Shown: positions 7,588 to 16,977, counted from the first letter of the stretch. The stretch: 64,000 nucleotides of DNA from Aquimarina macrocephali JAMB N27 (GCF_000520995.1 NZ_JACA01000005.1:1-64000); one strand, 5' to 3'. The notes: generated from the letters alone by a model not told the origin. Program-made: numbers and translations.

Positions 7588-7905
7588 ATGTATACGGTAT
7601 ATGTCAAAGATACTATTGGGGATGTTTATGTTTTAGAATTTAAAAGATTTGAGTATCGCAACCTTATGGAATTATTAGTCAACAGGCTACATGATGAAAT
7701 AGGGGATTGTAAAGGTAGAGGGCTGTGTGGTACCTGCCATATTCGGGTTCATTTATCTAATACTCCAATGCAGTTTTTTGAAGGACTGGAGAACAACATA
7801 CTAAAAAATCAATTAGAGTATTATCCCAACAGCAGATTGGCATGTCAAATTCTTTTAGACGAACATATTGATGCTATGCAAATAGAAATTATAGGAGGGG
7901 ATTAA
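7588..7905 (+). CDS. 2Fe-2S ferredoxin-type protein
   Basis: 105 residues. The spacing DCKGRGLCGTCHI (Cys-x5-Cys-x2-Cys) and the later RLACQI supply the four cysteines of a plant-type [2Fe-2S] cluster. The region before them (MELLVNRLHDEIGDC) matches the helix leading into the cluster loop. It is a single-domain electron carrier, probably cytoplasmic. No redox partner is adjacent, so the electron acceptor is unknown. Convergent with ridA, separated by an inverted repeat. Confidence 0.82.
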   Translation: MYTVYVKDTIGDVYVLEFKRFEYRNLMELLVNRLHDEIGDCKGRGLCGTCHIRVHLSNTPMQFFEGLENNILKNQLEYYPNSRLACQILLDEHIDAMQIEIIGGD

Positions 7906-8018
7906 TCACTATGTGTTTTCTGATATCGATCCCATCTTATATCGATAATGAGATGTTGCCAAAAATAAAAAAGGAAGTGTAACAAGTAGAGTTTTAATGT
8001 AAAACGAAGATTAAACAA

Positions 8019-8067
8019 AGCTTGTTGAGATTTTTATAAGATTAATCGCTAAAAACTTCAACAAGCT
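8019..8067. repeat. Imperfect inverted repeat between convergent genes
   Basis: AGCTTGTTGAGATTTTT (8019-8035) pairs with its near-complement at 8051-8067 (15 of 17 positions). It resembles the CTTCAACAAGCTC-type intergenic repeats of Bacteroidota, from memory, and may serve as a terminator for the ferredoxin and ridA transcripts. Confidence 0.55.
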
Positions 8068-8093
8068 CGGACTAACAATACTGGTATAGTAGA

Positions 8094-8474
8094 TTACTTT
8101 ACAGCAATTACAGAGATCTCTACGTTCACCGATTTAGGTAGAGTTAACACCGCTACAGTTTCTCTTGCTGGTGCAGTCTCTTCATTAAAATAACTACCAT
8201 ATACGGCATTTACTTCAGCAAAATTATTCATGTCACTTAAAAAAATAGTGGTTTTAAGAACATTCTCGAATGTCATTCCGGCTTCATCCAATACAGCTTT
8301 TAGGTTCTGCATTACCTGCTTGGCTTCAGTTGTAATGTCATCCAGAACTAATGCTCCTGTTTCTGGATTAATAGCAATCTGACCTGATGTATATAATGTA
8401 TTTCCGTTTAAAATAGCCTGACTATAAGGACCGATAGGAGCTGGGGCTTTGGTCGTAGTTATGATTTTTTTCAT
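8094..8474 (-). CDS. ridA: RidA-family enamine/imine deaminase
   Basis: 126 residues, the usual family length. The signature is complete: APAPIGPYSQAI near the N-terminus, LYTSGQIAINPETG, and the C-terminal APARETVAVLTLPKSVNVEISVIAV with the arginine that binds the substrate carboxylate. RidA hydrolyses reactive 2-aminoacrylate made by PLP enzymes and so protects them. It follows lptD on the same strand after 57 bases and may be co-transcribed with it. Confidence 0.93.
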   Translation of the reverse strand: MKKIITTTKAPAPIGPYSQAILNGNTLYTSGQIAINPETGALVLDDITTEAKQVMQNLKAVLDEAGMTFENVLKTTIFLSDMNNFAEVNAVYGSYFNEETAPARETVAVLTLPKSVNVEISVIAVK

Positions 8475-8531
8475 GTGATAGTATATTGTATTAATTTATA
8501 ATTTTATTGCTAACTAGAAACTTTAAACTAC

Positions 8532-11300
8532 CTATAACTGTCTGTCTGGTTCACGTCTTTTGTCCCATTTAATATCACTAAGCATCGATGATTTGATACC
8601 TATAAAGAAATTCCATGATGTTCTTTCACTAAATGGAATCCAATTAAAATTCATAACCCAACTTTCTAGATCTCGCTGAAATCTTAAATTGGTATATGTA
8701 AACCCGGGATTCTTTAAATCATATCCCGAAGATACTCCAACAGACCATCGCGGCGCGAGTTCTACATCACCAGAAAACATGATAGAGTGCGATGATATTT
8801 CATTTTGCCGAGCACTATTACTATAATTAACATTATATGACAGTCGCAAAGTCCAGGGTATTTTGTAATTATAGTTTTTTATGTCTTTATCTGCATTTTT
8901 ACTTTTGTTTTTATCAAAAGAACGATCCTCTCCAAAATCGGTAACTCCCCCAAACAGATTGTCAGGCCGGCCTTCATTTCTAAAGTTTTGATTATCCAGA
9001 GGATCTTCATTAACTTTTCCTTTCTCAAAATCTTTACTAGAAAATGAATACCCAAAATTAGCACTAGCTCTGGTTAAGCGAAAAAGACTACCTCCATTAT
9101 CGATATTCCACACATCGATTTTGCGATTATTGTTATCTAACGCATAAGGATCTAATTGTGCATTAAAGTTAATATCTAGCTTATTTTGGATAATAGGAAT
9201 ATTACCAGTAATAGATAGCGGACTTAACTTTAAAGAATCTCCTGCAACATTATAAGATGTACTAAAGTTAAGGTTATTTAATAGGGTGACTTTTTTGGCT
9301 TCTGTAGCAGTACTGTCCTTACTTTTTACCTTCATTTCTACATTGTTACTAAGAGAAAATCCAATACTGCTAGAAAATACATTACTCGGTGCTCCAAAGT
9401 AACCCCCTTCAAATCTGGAGTATTCTACAACTTCTGTTTCATTAATATTAGTTGTATTAGGATCATCGGTAACCGTATAGCTATCATAAAATTCACTAAA
9501 CGCAGGGTTGATGCTATAGCTAATAGAAGGTCTCATGGTATGGCGAATCGCTTCTATTTTTTTACCTTTCTTAAACTTGAAAGTACCATAAATGGTTGTT
9601 CCCAGACTCGTTGAAAAGTTATACGTACGAAAAGCATCAAAGCCTTTTATAGTATCTCGTACCACTTCGCCAGCACCATCATTAGCATTAGAGTCATAAC
9701 TTTGCTTTATCGTCTCAAATACCCAGTTTTCCTGAAAATTTGTCCCTGCTGTAGCACTAAGGTACTTGAATATCTTAAAGTTTGTAGTTAAAGGAATCGT
9801 ATGCTGCATTCCTATTTTGGCACCTTTAAACATATCAGCCGAGAATAAATCATCATCGGTAGTTTGTATTCTGTTTTCTCCTTTAAAATTATATTGTGTA
9901 TTTATATTCTGTATGATCCCTTTTTTAGCGCCTACTTTTGGAGCAAACGGAAATACTCGTGATACACTCAGATTCATATTTGGGAGTGATAAATTTACAG
10001 TTCCAGTATTAGTATTAGAGTTATGAGTAGCTGCAAGATTAACATTAACCTGGGGATCTCCCTGAAATGTCTTAGCATAGGATATATTAGAACTGATTTG
10101 ATTATTCAGAAAATTACCTGTATTGAGTTGGTTGGTAGATTGCTGAAAAAAGTCACTACTACCAAAATTCACAGAAGCCGAAAACCTGGAGTTCGGATTG
10201 GCTTTTGCATCCTGGCTATGAGTCCATTGGATATTGTATGTCGTGGTTTTGGCAAAATCAGGAAACCCTCTTTCGCTACGCAGGTTGTTTTCATACCTAA
10301 ACCTAAGATTTCCTCTATATTTATAACGTAGGGCATAGGCAGATTCTGCAGCAAAAGTATAACTACCATTAGTATAATAATCCCCCATAAGGGTTAGATC
10401 TACATATTCACTAATAGCAAAATAATACCCACCATTTTGAAGAAAATATCCACGATTATTTTCTTCTCCCGGACTAGGAATAATAAATCCCGAAGTTCTG
10501 TCCTCTGTTAATGGGAAATATCCAAACGGTAACCCCAACGGAGTAGGGACATCGGCAATAAACATATTAACAAGCCCCGTTACAATTTTCTTTTTAGGGA
10601 CAAACTTAATTCTACGGGCATAAAAATAATATTCTGGATCTTCAATATTTTCTGAAGTAGTAAATTTTACATTTTTCATGTAAATCACAGAATCATTCTC
10701 ACGTTTTGAAATTTCATTTTTAATCCTAAACCCGTTTTGTTCTGTTCGAGAATTATATATCAATGCCTTTTCGGTATCAAAATTAAAACGAATAGAATCT
10801 GGTTCTACTACATTCTGTGCTTGTTTAAAAACAGGAGTTTGTACATATTCACCCAGAGAATCTTTAATTCCATAGGCATATACCTCATTTTTAGCATTGT
10901 CTACTACAATAAATCCAGCATTAATCTGCATTTCTCCATACACGATCTCGGCATTATCATAAAGATACATCTTGTTCTCTTTACGACTTAGCCTCATATA
11001 GTCAGTGGCTTTATAGACCACTTTATCTGTTAACAGTTGTGGTTCTGCAGCAAGTGTGTCTTTTTTGACCGTGTCCTGAGCTTTTTCATTGAGTAATTCC
11101 TCTGGATTGACTATAATAGAGTTTATAGTATCCTGATTAGCAGGAATGGGAACCTCCTTAGTCTCGTTTATTTCCTGTGCTGTAATTTGAGAAATACAAA
11201 ACAGTGAAAAACTTAGTGAATAAAGTATGTAACGTACCGTTGTTTGCAATGGTTTAAATCCTATTTTTGTATAACTATGGCTCAGTTTTTGAAGTGCCAA
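8532..11300 (-). CDS. lptD: LptD-type LPS assembly outer-membrane protein
   Basis: A protein of about 900 residues: signal peptide (YILYSLSFSLFCISQITAQ), an OstA/LptA-like N-terminal domain (KVVYKATDYMRLSRKENKMYLYDNAEIVYGEMQ reads as its beta-jellyroll), the RRIKFVPKKKIV region, and a long C-terminal barrel with the conserved GYFPLTEDRTSGFIIPS. The C-terminus WNFFIGIKSSMLSDIKWDKRREP is typical of flavobacterial homologues. It is expected to place LPS in the outer leaflet. The frame opens with TTG at 11300, but a -7 element (TAATTTTG, 11305-11298) overlaps it. The true start may be the TTG at 11249, giving a normal signal peptide. Possibly co-transcribed with ridA. Confidence 0.88.
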   Translation of the reverse strand: MALQKLSHSYTKIGFKPLQTTVRYILYSLSFSLFCISQITAQEINETKEVPIPANQDTINSIIVNPEELLNEKAQDTVKKDTLAAEPQLLTDKVVYKATDYMRLSRKENKMYLYDNAEIVYGEMQINAGFIVVDNAKNEVYAYGIKDSLGEYVQTPVFKQAQNVVEPDSIRFNFDTEKALIYNSRTEQNGFRIKNEISKRENDSVIYMKNVKFTTSENIEDPEYYFYARRIKFVPKKKIVTGLVNMFIADVPTPLGLPFGYFPLTEDRTSGFIIPSPGEENNRGYFLQNGGYYFAISEYVDLTLMGDYYTNGSYTFAAESAYALRYKYRGNLRFRYENNLRSERGFPDFAKTTTYNIQWTHSQDAKANPNSRFSASVNFGSSDFFQQSTNQLNTGNFLNNQISSNISYAKTFQGDPQVNVNLAATHNSNTNTGTVNLSLPNMNLSVSRVFPFAPKVGAKKGIIQNINTQYNFKGENRIQTTDDDLFSADMFKGAKIGMQHTIPLTTNFKIFKYLSATAGTNFQENWVFETIKQSYDSNANDGAGEVVRDTIKGFDAFRTYNFSTSLGTTIYGTFKFKKGKKIEAIRHTMRPSISYSINPAFSEFYDSYTVTDDPNTTNINETEVVEYSRFEGGYFGAPSNVFSSSIGFSLSNNVEMKVKSKDSTATEAKKVTLLNNLNFSTSYNVAGDSLKLSPLSITGNIPIIQNKLDINFNAQLDPYALDNNNRKIDVWNIDNGGSLFRLTRASANFGYSFSSKDFEKGKVNEDPLDNQNFRNEGRPDNLFGGVTDFGEDRSFDKNKSKNADKDIKNYNYKIPWTLRLSYNVNYSNSARQNEISSHSIMFSGDVELAPRWSVGVSSGYDLKNPGFTYTNLRFQRDLESWVMNFNWIPFSERTSWNFFIGIKSSMLSDIKWDKRREPDRQL

Positions 11301-11305
11301 AATTA
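11298..11305 (-). promoter_or_regulatory. Predicted -7 element of lptD
   Basis: TAATTTTG on the minus strand fits TAnnTTTG. If real, transcription starts near 11291, downstream of the first possible start codon. Confidence 0.4.
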
Positions 11306-11501
11306 CATATATTTTTTATGCTTAGATTGTAATTCATAAAAAAATAAAAAATTATGTCAAAAGCATACCTTCTAAGCTGTATAAACATAGAAGATATAGG
11401 TTTATTATATAAATCACAATCTTTAGATTTTTAACTTGTTATATTAAATACTGAAACATAACGAAAATGTTTCAAAATTAGTAGTAAAATTATTGTAGTT
11501 G

Positions 11502-12626
11502 ATGAGACGAAGTATAGTATGTAGTGTTTTTTTATCAGTTTTTTTATGTGTCACACCTGTTTTTGATGCCAATGTGGTTGCTCAGGAAAAAGAAAAATTT
11601 GTTGTTGTCTTGGATGCTGGCCATGGAGGTCATGATCCCGGGAACCGTGGAAATGGATATAAAGAAAAGGAAATCGCATTAAGTGTAGTTTTGGCAGTAG
11701 GTACGGCTTTAGAAAACGATGGTAGGTTTAAAGTAGTGTATACTCGAAAAACAGATACCTTTATAGAGTTACATGAAAGAGGAAGCATAGCCAATAAAGC
11801 CGGAGCAAATCTTTTTGTGTCTGTACATTGCAACTCCCACCGCTCTCAAGCTTATGGTACAGAAACCTTTGTATTGGGGTTACATGCTAATAATGAAAAC
11901 TTTAATGTAGCAAAAAATGAAAACTCGGTAATCCTACTAGAGGATAATTATGAAGCGAATTATGATGGGTTTGATCCCAATTCTCCCGAATCAATTATCG
12001 GGCTTACTTTAATGCAGGAAGAATACCTGGATCAGAGCCTTACACTTGCTAGTTTTGTACAGAATAGATTTAAAAAATCATTAGAAAGAAAGAGTAGAGG
12101 AGTAAAACAAGCTGGTTTTGTGGTTTTACATCAAACCTATATGCCTAGTGTTCTTATCGAATTAGGTTTTCTAACCAATAATAGCGAAGGAAAATATCTT
12201 AATTCTAAAAAAGGACAGGGAGCTATGGCAAAATCCATCACAACCTCGATTGTAGATTATAAAGAAAGCCTTGATGCTATTTATAAAGTAGATCCGCCCA
12301 AAACCCCCGAAGTAACACGAGTAACTGCCAAAATGGAAGGAGATCGGGTGTATGATGATATCACGTTTAAGGTGCAAATTGCAGCAGGGTCCAGTGACAT
12401 AGAATTACAATCGTTTAATTTTAATGGTTTGGATCAGTTGTCTAAAAATAAAACGGGAGACCTGTATAAGTATTACTACGGAAGTACGTCTAATTATACT
12501 TTAATACAAGAATTAAGAGAAATTGCAGTCGGTAAAGGATTTGATTCTAGCTTTGTCGTTGCTTTTCGTAATAGTGAATTAATTCCTTTAACAGAAGCTC
12601 TAAAAGCTGATACATCTTCGAATTAA
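11502..12626 (+). CDS. N-acetylmuramoyl-L-alanine amidase (Amidase_3)
   Basis: 374 residues from ATG at 11502, one codon after an alternative TTG. A signal peptide ends near VVAQ. The Amidase_3 domain follows: VVLDAGHGGHDPG with the zinc-binding His, YKEKEIAL with the zinc-binding Glu, LFVSVHCNSH with the second His, and VLIELGFLTN with the catalytic Glu. It cleaves the bond between MurNAc and the stem peptide in periplasmic peptidoglycan and is related to AmiC/CwlM-like enzymes. The C-terminal 100 residues (VKIQAAGSSDIEL region) look SPOR-like. It precedes an MCE-protein gene, a pairing of envelope functions. Confidence 0.9.
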   Translation: MRRSIVCSVFLSVFLCVTPVFDANVVAQEKEKFVVVLDAGHGGHDPGNRGNGYKEKEIALSVVLAVGTALENDGRFKVVYTRKTDTFIELHERGSIANKAGANLFVSVHCNSHRSQAYGTETFVLGLHANNENFNVAKNENSVILLEDNYEANYDGFDPNSPESIIGLTLMQEEYLDQSLTLASFVQNRFKKSLERKSRGVKQAGFVVLHQTYMPSVLIELGFLTNNSEGKYLNSKKGQGAMAKSITTSIVDYKESLDAIYKVDPPKTPEVTRVTAKMEGDRVYDDITFKVQIAAGSSDIELQSFNFNGLDQLSKNKTGDLYKYYYGSTSNYTLIQELREIAVGKGFDSSFVVAFRNSELIPLTEALKADTSSN

Positions 12627-12683
12627 TCTAAATAAATACTGATAATTCCTTAGGAAATTACCAGTAGAAATGTATTTTTATTC

Positions 12684-12691
12684 TAAATTTG
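12684..12691 (+). promoter_or_regulatory. Predicted -7 element of the MCE-protein operon
   Basis: TAAATTTG fits TAnnTTTG and lies 21 bases before the TTG start of the MCE gene. It suggests that the MCE and Fe-S genes are transcribed independently of the amidase. Confidence 0.45.
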
Positions 12692-12712
12692 TGTCCTAAA
12701 ATATAATCTATT

Positions 12713-13663
12713 TTGAAATTTACTCGAGAAGTCAAAACAGGAATATTAGCAATCTGCGCAATAGCACTTTTAATCTTTGGCTATAGTTTCCTGAAGGGAA
12801 AAAATCTCTTAGAAAACGATAGAACCTTTTATGCTATTTATGATAATGTAGAAGGATTAATACCTTCTTCTCCCGTGACCATAAATGGTATGGTTGTAGG
12901 ACAAGTGGTTTCTATTAGTTTTGCAGATACCAAGGGTAACCTTGTTGTAGAGTTTAATGTAGATAGCGATTTTTCATTTTCAAAGAACAGCATGGCCAAA
13001 GTATATGGCGGTGGCTTGATAGGTGGAAAATCACTAGCTATAATGCCTATATATGAGCAAGGCCTCGAAGCAAAAGATAAAGATACATTACCAGGCAAGA
13101 TAGAAGCAGGTCTTCTAGAGTTGGTAAATGATAAGCTCGCGCCTTTGCAAGAAAAACTTGAAGCTGCAATTACAGATGCAGACACGCTTTTAAACTCGGT
13201 TAACGGGATTCTTAATGTAGATAATAAAAATAATCTGAATTCTATTTTTAAAGATTTAAGTATAACAGTTAAGAATTTTAAAGGAGCTTCGAGCTCTTTA
13301 AATACTATTCTTTCGGGTAATGAAGAAAAGTTAAATAATACATTTACCAATCTGGATAAAATGTCGACTAATCTTAATAAGGTTTCAGATTCTCTAGCTC
13401 AGATAAATGTGGCCAAATTAGGAAAAGACCTGGAAAGAGTATTGACCAATTTTGAGAAAATTTCAAAAGACATTAACTCAGGAAGAGGAACAGTTGGGAA
13501 ATTACTGAAAGACGATAAATTATATGATAATTTAGAAAAAACCAGTAAACAACTGGAATTACTGATACAGGATTTACGATTAAATCCAAAACGATATGTT
13601 CATATTTCGGTTTTTGGAAAGAAAAATGCTCCTTACGAAAAACCAACAGATTCAATAAATTAA
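12713..13663 (+). CDS. MlaD-like MCE-domain protein
   Basis: 316 residues. One N-terminal transmembrane anchor (TGILAICAIALLIFGYSFL) is followed by an MCE domain (residues about 36-115: VEGLIPSSPVTINGMVVGQVVSI, then VYGGGLIGGKSLAIMP). The rest is helical with coiled-coil heptads. This is the solute-binding part of Mla-type lipid transporters, anchored in the inner membrane and reaching into the periplasm. The MlaE/MlaF partners are not adjacent. The start is TTG, chosen because it directly precedes the conserved KFTREVKTGI N-terminus. Six bases separate it from the Fe-S oxidoreductase gene. Confidence 0.88.
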   Translation: MKFTREVKTGILAICAIALLIFGYSFLKGKNLLENDRTFYAIYDNVEGLIPSSPVTINGMVVGQVVSISFADTKGNLVVEFNVDSDFSFSKNSMAKVYGGGLIGGKSLAIMPIYEQGLEAKDKDTLPGKIEAGLLELVNDKLAPLQEKLEAAITDADTLLNSVNGILNVDNKNNLNSIFKDLSITVKNFKGASSSLNTILSGNEEKLNNTFTNLDKMSTNLNKVSDSLAQINVAKLGKDLERVLTNFEKISKDINSGRGTVGKLLKDDKLYDNLEKTSKQLELLIQDLRLNPKRYVHISVFGKKNAPYEKPTDSIN

Positions 13664-13669
13664 AAAATT

Positions 13670-14995
13670 ATGCAATACATACCTAATATCCTATTTATAC
13701 TTGTTTTGGTAGCGGGTATTGGATATTTTACAAAAAATGTCCGCAAAGTCATTCGTAATATCAGATTAGGAAAAGACGTAGATCGTTCTGATAATAAAGG
13801 AGAGCGATTTAAAAATATGGCTAGGATAGCATTAGGACAGTCTAAAATGGTACGACGACCTGTAGCTGGGATATTGCATATTGTTGTATATCTAGGGTTT
13901 ATTATCATCAATATAGAAGTATTAGAAATTATCATCGATGGTATTTTTGGTACACATAGGATTTTTGCGTTTCTAGGAGGGTTGTATGATTTCTTAATTG
14001 GTTCGTTTGAGATTTTGGCATTCCTTGTATTTGTAGGAGTTGTTTTATTTTGGATTCGTCGTAATGTGATTAAATTAAAACGTTTCTGGAATCCAGAGAT
14101 GAAAGGATGGCCAAAAAATGATGGAAACTTCATTCTGTATTTCGAGATGGTTTTGATGACCTTGTTTTTGGTAATGAATGCATCAGATCTTCAATTACAA
14201 ACATTAGGAGCAGATCATTATATCAAGGCTGGGGCATACCCAATAAGTCAGTATATATCCCCGCTTTTTAATGGGATGTCAGAAACAGCTCTAATTGTAT
14301 TAGAAAGAGCATGCTGGTGGGTGCATATTATAGGAATATTAGTGTTCTTAAATTATTTATATTTTTCAAAACATTTACATATCCTGTTGGCATTTCCGAA
14401 TACATATTACGGGGATCTTAATCCTAAAGGAGAGCTTGATAACCTCGAAGCTGTTACCAAAGAAGTGCAATTAATGATGGATCCAAGTGCAGATCCTTTT
14501 GCTGCTCCTGCCGATGATCAACAAGAAGGAGAACCAGAGAAATTTGGAGCATCAGATGTTGCAGATTTAAACTGGGTGCAATTACTAAACGCATATACGT
14601 GTACCGAGTGTGGTCGTTGCACAAGCGAATGCCCTGCAAATCAAACAGGAAAAAAATTATCCCCTCGTAAAATTATGATGGATACCAGGGATCGTTTAAA
14701 AGAATTAGGAGATAATATTGATAAGAACGGTAGCTTTGTAGATGATGGAAAACAATTGCTGAATGACTACATTACTCCTGAAGAATTGTGGGCTTGTACC
14801 AGTTGTAATGCCTGTGTAGAGACTTGCCCGGTTAGTATTAGTCCATTGTCTATTATTATAGATATGAGACGCTACCTGGTAATGGAGCAAAGTGCAGCAC
14901 CATCTGATCTAAATAATATGATGACCAATATAGAAAATAATGGAGCTCCATGGCCATTTAACCAAATGGACAGATTAAACTGGAGCAACGAATAA
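13670..14995 (+). CDS. Membrane-bound (Fe-S)-binding oxidoreductase subunit
   Basis: 441 residues. The N-terminal half has about five transmembrane segments (e.g. FILVLVAGIGYF, IVVYLGFIIINIEVLEIII, IGILVFLNYLYF) like the NarI/HdrE-type cytochrome subunits. The C-terminal half carries two 4Fe-4S motifs: CTECGRCTSECP and CTSCNACVETCP. The architecture is heterodisulfide-reductase-like (HdrC/HdrE fusion). The catalytic-type CCG-domain partner is encoded two genes downstream. Together they probably pass electrons between a membrane quinone and an unknown soluble partner. Histidines in the membrane part could bind heme, which is inference. Confidence 0.88.
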   Translation: MQYIPNILFILVLVAGIGYFTKNVRKVIRNIRLGKDVDRSDNKGERFKNMARIALGQSKMVRRPVAGILHIVVYLGFIIINIEVLEIIIDGIFGTHRIFAFLGGLYDFLIGSFEILAFLVFVGVVLFWIRRNVIKLKRFWNPEMKGWPKNDGNFILYFEMVLMTLFLVMNASDLQLQTLGADHYIKAGAYPISQYISPLFNGMSETALIVLERACWWVHIIGILVFLNYLYFSKHLHILLAFPNTYYGDLNPKGELDNLEAVTKEVQLMMDPSADPFAAPADDQQEGEPEKFGASDVADLNWVQLLNAYTCTECGRCTSECPANQTGKKLSPRKIMMDTRDRLKELGDNIDKNGSFVDDGKQLLNDYITPEELWACTSCNACVETCPVSISPLSIIIDMRRYLVMEQSAAPSDLNNMMTNIENNGAPWPFNQMDRLNWSNE

Positions 14996-15075
14996 TTTTT
15001 ATTAAATAACCAATCAAAATAAATTAAACTTTAACCAAAACTTTTAACCAATTAAACCACAAATTAATAGAAATT

Positions 15076-15522
15076 ATGAAAAAGGAAGAAGTAGAAAGAT
15101 TATTGCATGATAAAATAGAAGAAGGAGAACATGTGAGTCCGGTCTTGCCAGAAGGTGTCAAGAATTATCTTATTGATATTGATGGGACTATAACCGAAGA
15201 TGTACCTAATGAAGAACCAGGACGAATGGTTACTTGTGAGCCTTTTCCTGATGCATTAGTTACATTAAATAAATGGTATGACCAAGGACATGTTATATGC
15301 TTCTTTACTTCAAGAACCGAAGAACACAGAGATGTGACCGAGACATGGTTAAAGAAATGTGGTTTTAAATACCATAGCCTTTTGATGGGAAAACCAAGAG
15401 GAGGAAACTACCATTGGATTGATAATCACCTGGTAAAAGCAACACGATATACTGGTAAATTTACAGAATTGGTAGAAAGAGTTGTGACCATCGAAGTTTT
15501 TGATGATGGAAAACATGATTAA
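15076..15522 (+). CDS. Small HAD-like phosphatase-type protein
   Basis: 148 residues. HAD motif I (YLIDIDGTITED) and motif II (ICFFTSRTEEHRD) are clear, with a possible late motif in YHWIDNH. The fold looks like the LNS2 or polynucleotide-phosphatase type without a cap. Relatives in flavobacteria have been labelled 'phosphoheptose isomerase', which the sequence does not support. Substrate unknown. The gene lies between the two Fe-S oxidoreductase genes and probably belongs to the same transcript. Confidence 0.78.
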   Translation: MKKEEVERLLHDKIEEGEHVSPVLPEGVKNYLIDIDGTITEDVPNEEPGRMVTCEPFPDALVTLNKWYDQGHVICFFTSRTEEHRDVTETWLKKCGFKYHSLLMGKPRGGNYHWIDNHLVKATRYTGKFTELVERVVTIEVFDDGKHD

Positions 15523-15579
15523 ATATGAGTTTTAGGATGTTAACCTCTAGGTAAACTCCTAAACTTTAAATAGTATAAT

Positions 15580-16371
15580 ATGAGTGAGACAGTAAAGGTG
15601 CCAACAATGGCAGAATATATGGCAGAAGGCAAGAAACCAGAAGTTTTGTTTTGGGTGGGTTGTGCTGGTAGTTTTGACGACAGAGCTAAAAAAATCACAA
15701 AAGCTTTTGTGAAATTACTTCATAATGCTAATGTAGATTTTGCTGTATTAGGTACCGAAGAAAGCTGTACGGGAGATCCGGCAAAAAGAGCAGGTAATGA
15801 ATTCTTGTTTCAAATGCAGGCGGTTACAAACATAGAGGTAATGAATGCCTACGAAATTAAAAAAGTAGTTACTGCATGCCCTCACTGTTTTAATACCTTA
15901 AAAAATGAATATCCTGTACTAGGAGGAGATTATGAAGTAATGCACCATACTCAATTTCTAAAATCCCTTCTGGATGAAGGTAGATTAAAAGTTGAAGGAG
16001 GAAAATTTAAAGGTAAACGAATTACATTTCATGATCCATGCTATCTGGGTAGAGCAAATAATGTATATGAAGCACCAAGAGATTTACTTAGAAAATTAGA
16101 AGTAGAGCTTGTAGAAATGAAGCGCTGTAAACGAAATGGATTATGTTGTGGAGCTGGAGGTGCCCAGATGTTTAAAGAACCAGAACCTGGAAATAAGGAT
16201 ATTAATGTTGAACGAACAGAAGATGCCTTAGAAACCAAACCAGATATTATTGCCGCGGGATGTCCTTTTTGTAATACAATGATGACAGACGGGGTAAAGA
16301 GTAAAGAAAAAGAAGAAAGTATACAAGTTATGGATGTGGCCGAACTTATTGCTAATGCTCAGGATTTGTAA
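15580..16371 (+). CDS. CCG-domain (Fe-S)-binding oxidoreductase subunit (HdrB-like)
   Basis: 263 residues with two cysteine-rich CCG domains: VLFWVGCAGSFDDRAKKI...ACPHCFN in the first half and FHDPCYLGR...GLCCGAGG...AAGCPFCNTMM in the second. This is the pattern of HdrB and GlpC/LutA-type subunits, which bind Fe-S clusters. It is the natural partner of the membrane subunit at 13670. Physiological substrate is not known. A hairpin with a T-rich loop and tail follows the gene and should end the operon. Confidence 0.9.
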   Translation: MSETVKVPTMAEYMAEGKKPEVLFWVGCAGSFDDRAKKITKAFVKLLHNANVDFAVLGTEESCTGDPAKRAGNEFLFQMQAVTNIEVMNAYEIKKVVTACPHCFNTLKNEYPVLGGDYEVMHHTQFLKSLLDEGRLKVEGGKFKGKRITFHDPCYLGRANNVYEAPRDLLRKLEVELVEMKRCKRNGLCCGAGGAQMFKEPEPGNKDINVERTEDALETKPDIIAAGCPFCNTMMTDGVKSKEKEESIQVMDVAELIANAQDL

Positions 16372-16401
16372 TTTTTTTTCTTAATTATACACAATTTTAT
16401 T

Positions 16402-16435
16402 AGAGTTAATATGTTTTTTCATATTAACTCTTTTC
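16402..16435 (+). terminator. Terminator of the Fe-S oxidoreductase operon
   Basis: AGAGTTAATATG (16402-16413) is perfectly inverted at 16420-16431 around six T residues, and a T-rich tail follows. Confidence 0.7.
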
Positions 16436-16484
16436 TATAATCGTAAATAGCAATAGTTTTTGTTACTTTAGTAAAAAATAGCTC

Positions 16485-16970
16485 ATGTTGGTAGATTTTA
16501 ATGACCTTCCGGAAACATCTCGAGTGTGGATTTATCAGGCAAATCGGTCATTCACGTTGGATGAACTGGAAGAAATCGAAAAAAAAATAAAAGAATTTAT
16601 AACTCAGTGGACAGCCCATGGTGCTGATCTAAAAGCAGGTTATGAAATAAAGTATAAACGATTTATAACCATTGGACTAGACCAGGGGATGAATCAGGCA
16701 ACAGGGTGCTCTATAGATGCCTCTGTTCGTTTTGTTCAGGAATTAGAACAAACATATGATGTAGACTTAATGGACAAGATGAATGTGTCTTTTAAGCAAG
16801 GAGAATTTGTAGCCTATAAACCTCTTACAGATTTTAAGAAAATGGCTAAAAATAGATCAGTATCCCCAAATACTATCGTTTTCAATAACCTGGTTACTAA
16901 TATTGCCGAATATCGAATCAATTGGGAAGTCCCAGCAAGAGATAGTTGGCATAACCGTTTTTTAAATTAA
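16485..16970 (+). CDS. Conserved flavobacterial protein of unknown function
   Basis: 161 residues without signal peptide or membrane segments. The sequence (SRVWIYQANRSF at the start, FITQWTAHGADLKAGYEI, DASVRFVQELEQTYDVDLMD) is familiar from many Bacteroidota proteins that databases label 'ABC transporter ATPase'. There is no Walker A, signature or Walker B motif here, so that label is unsupported. The gene lies 7 bases before the GH3/beta-lactamase fusion, probably in the same transcript. Confidence 0.8.
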   Translation: MLVDFNDLPETSRVWIYQANRSFTLDELEEIEKKIKEFITQWTAHGADLKAGYEIKYKRFITIGLDQGMNQATGCSIDASVRFVQELEQTYDVDLMDKMNVSFKQGEFVAYKPLTDFKKMAKNRSVSPNTIVFNNLVTNIAEYRINWEVPARDSWHNRFLN

Positions 16971-16977
16971 AATTTTC

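Noticed and set aside
9766-10331. Plus-strand frames opposite lptD
   Set aside because: Antisense shadows of a well-supported outer-membrane protein gene.
12838-14133. Long minus-strand frames opposite the MCE and Fe-S genes
   Set aside because: The plus-strand genes have clear domain signatures; the opposing frames have none.
15076-15522. Phosphoheptose isomerase
   Set aside because: No SIS domain; the sequence shows HAD motifs instead.
16485-16970. ABC transporter ATPase
   Set aside because: A label common for this family, but no Walker A, signature or Walker B motif is present.
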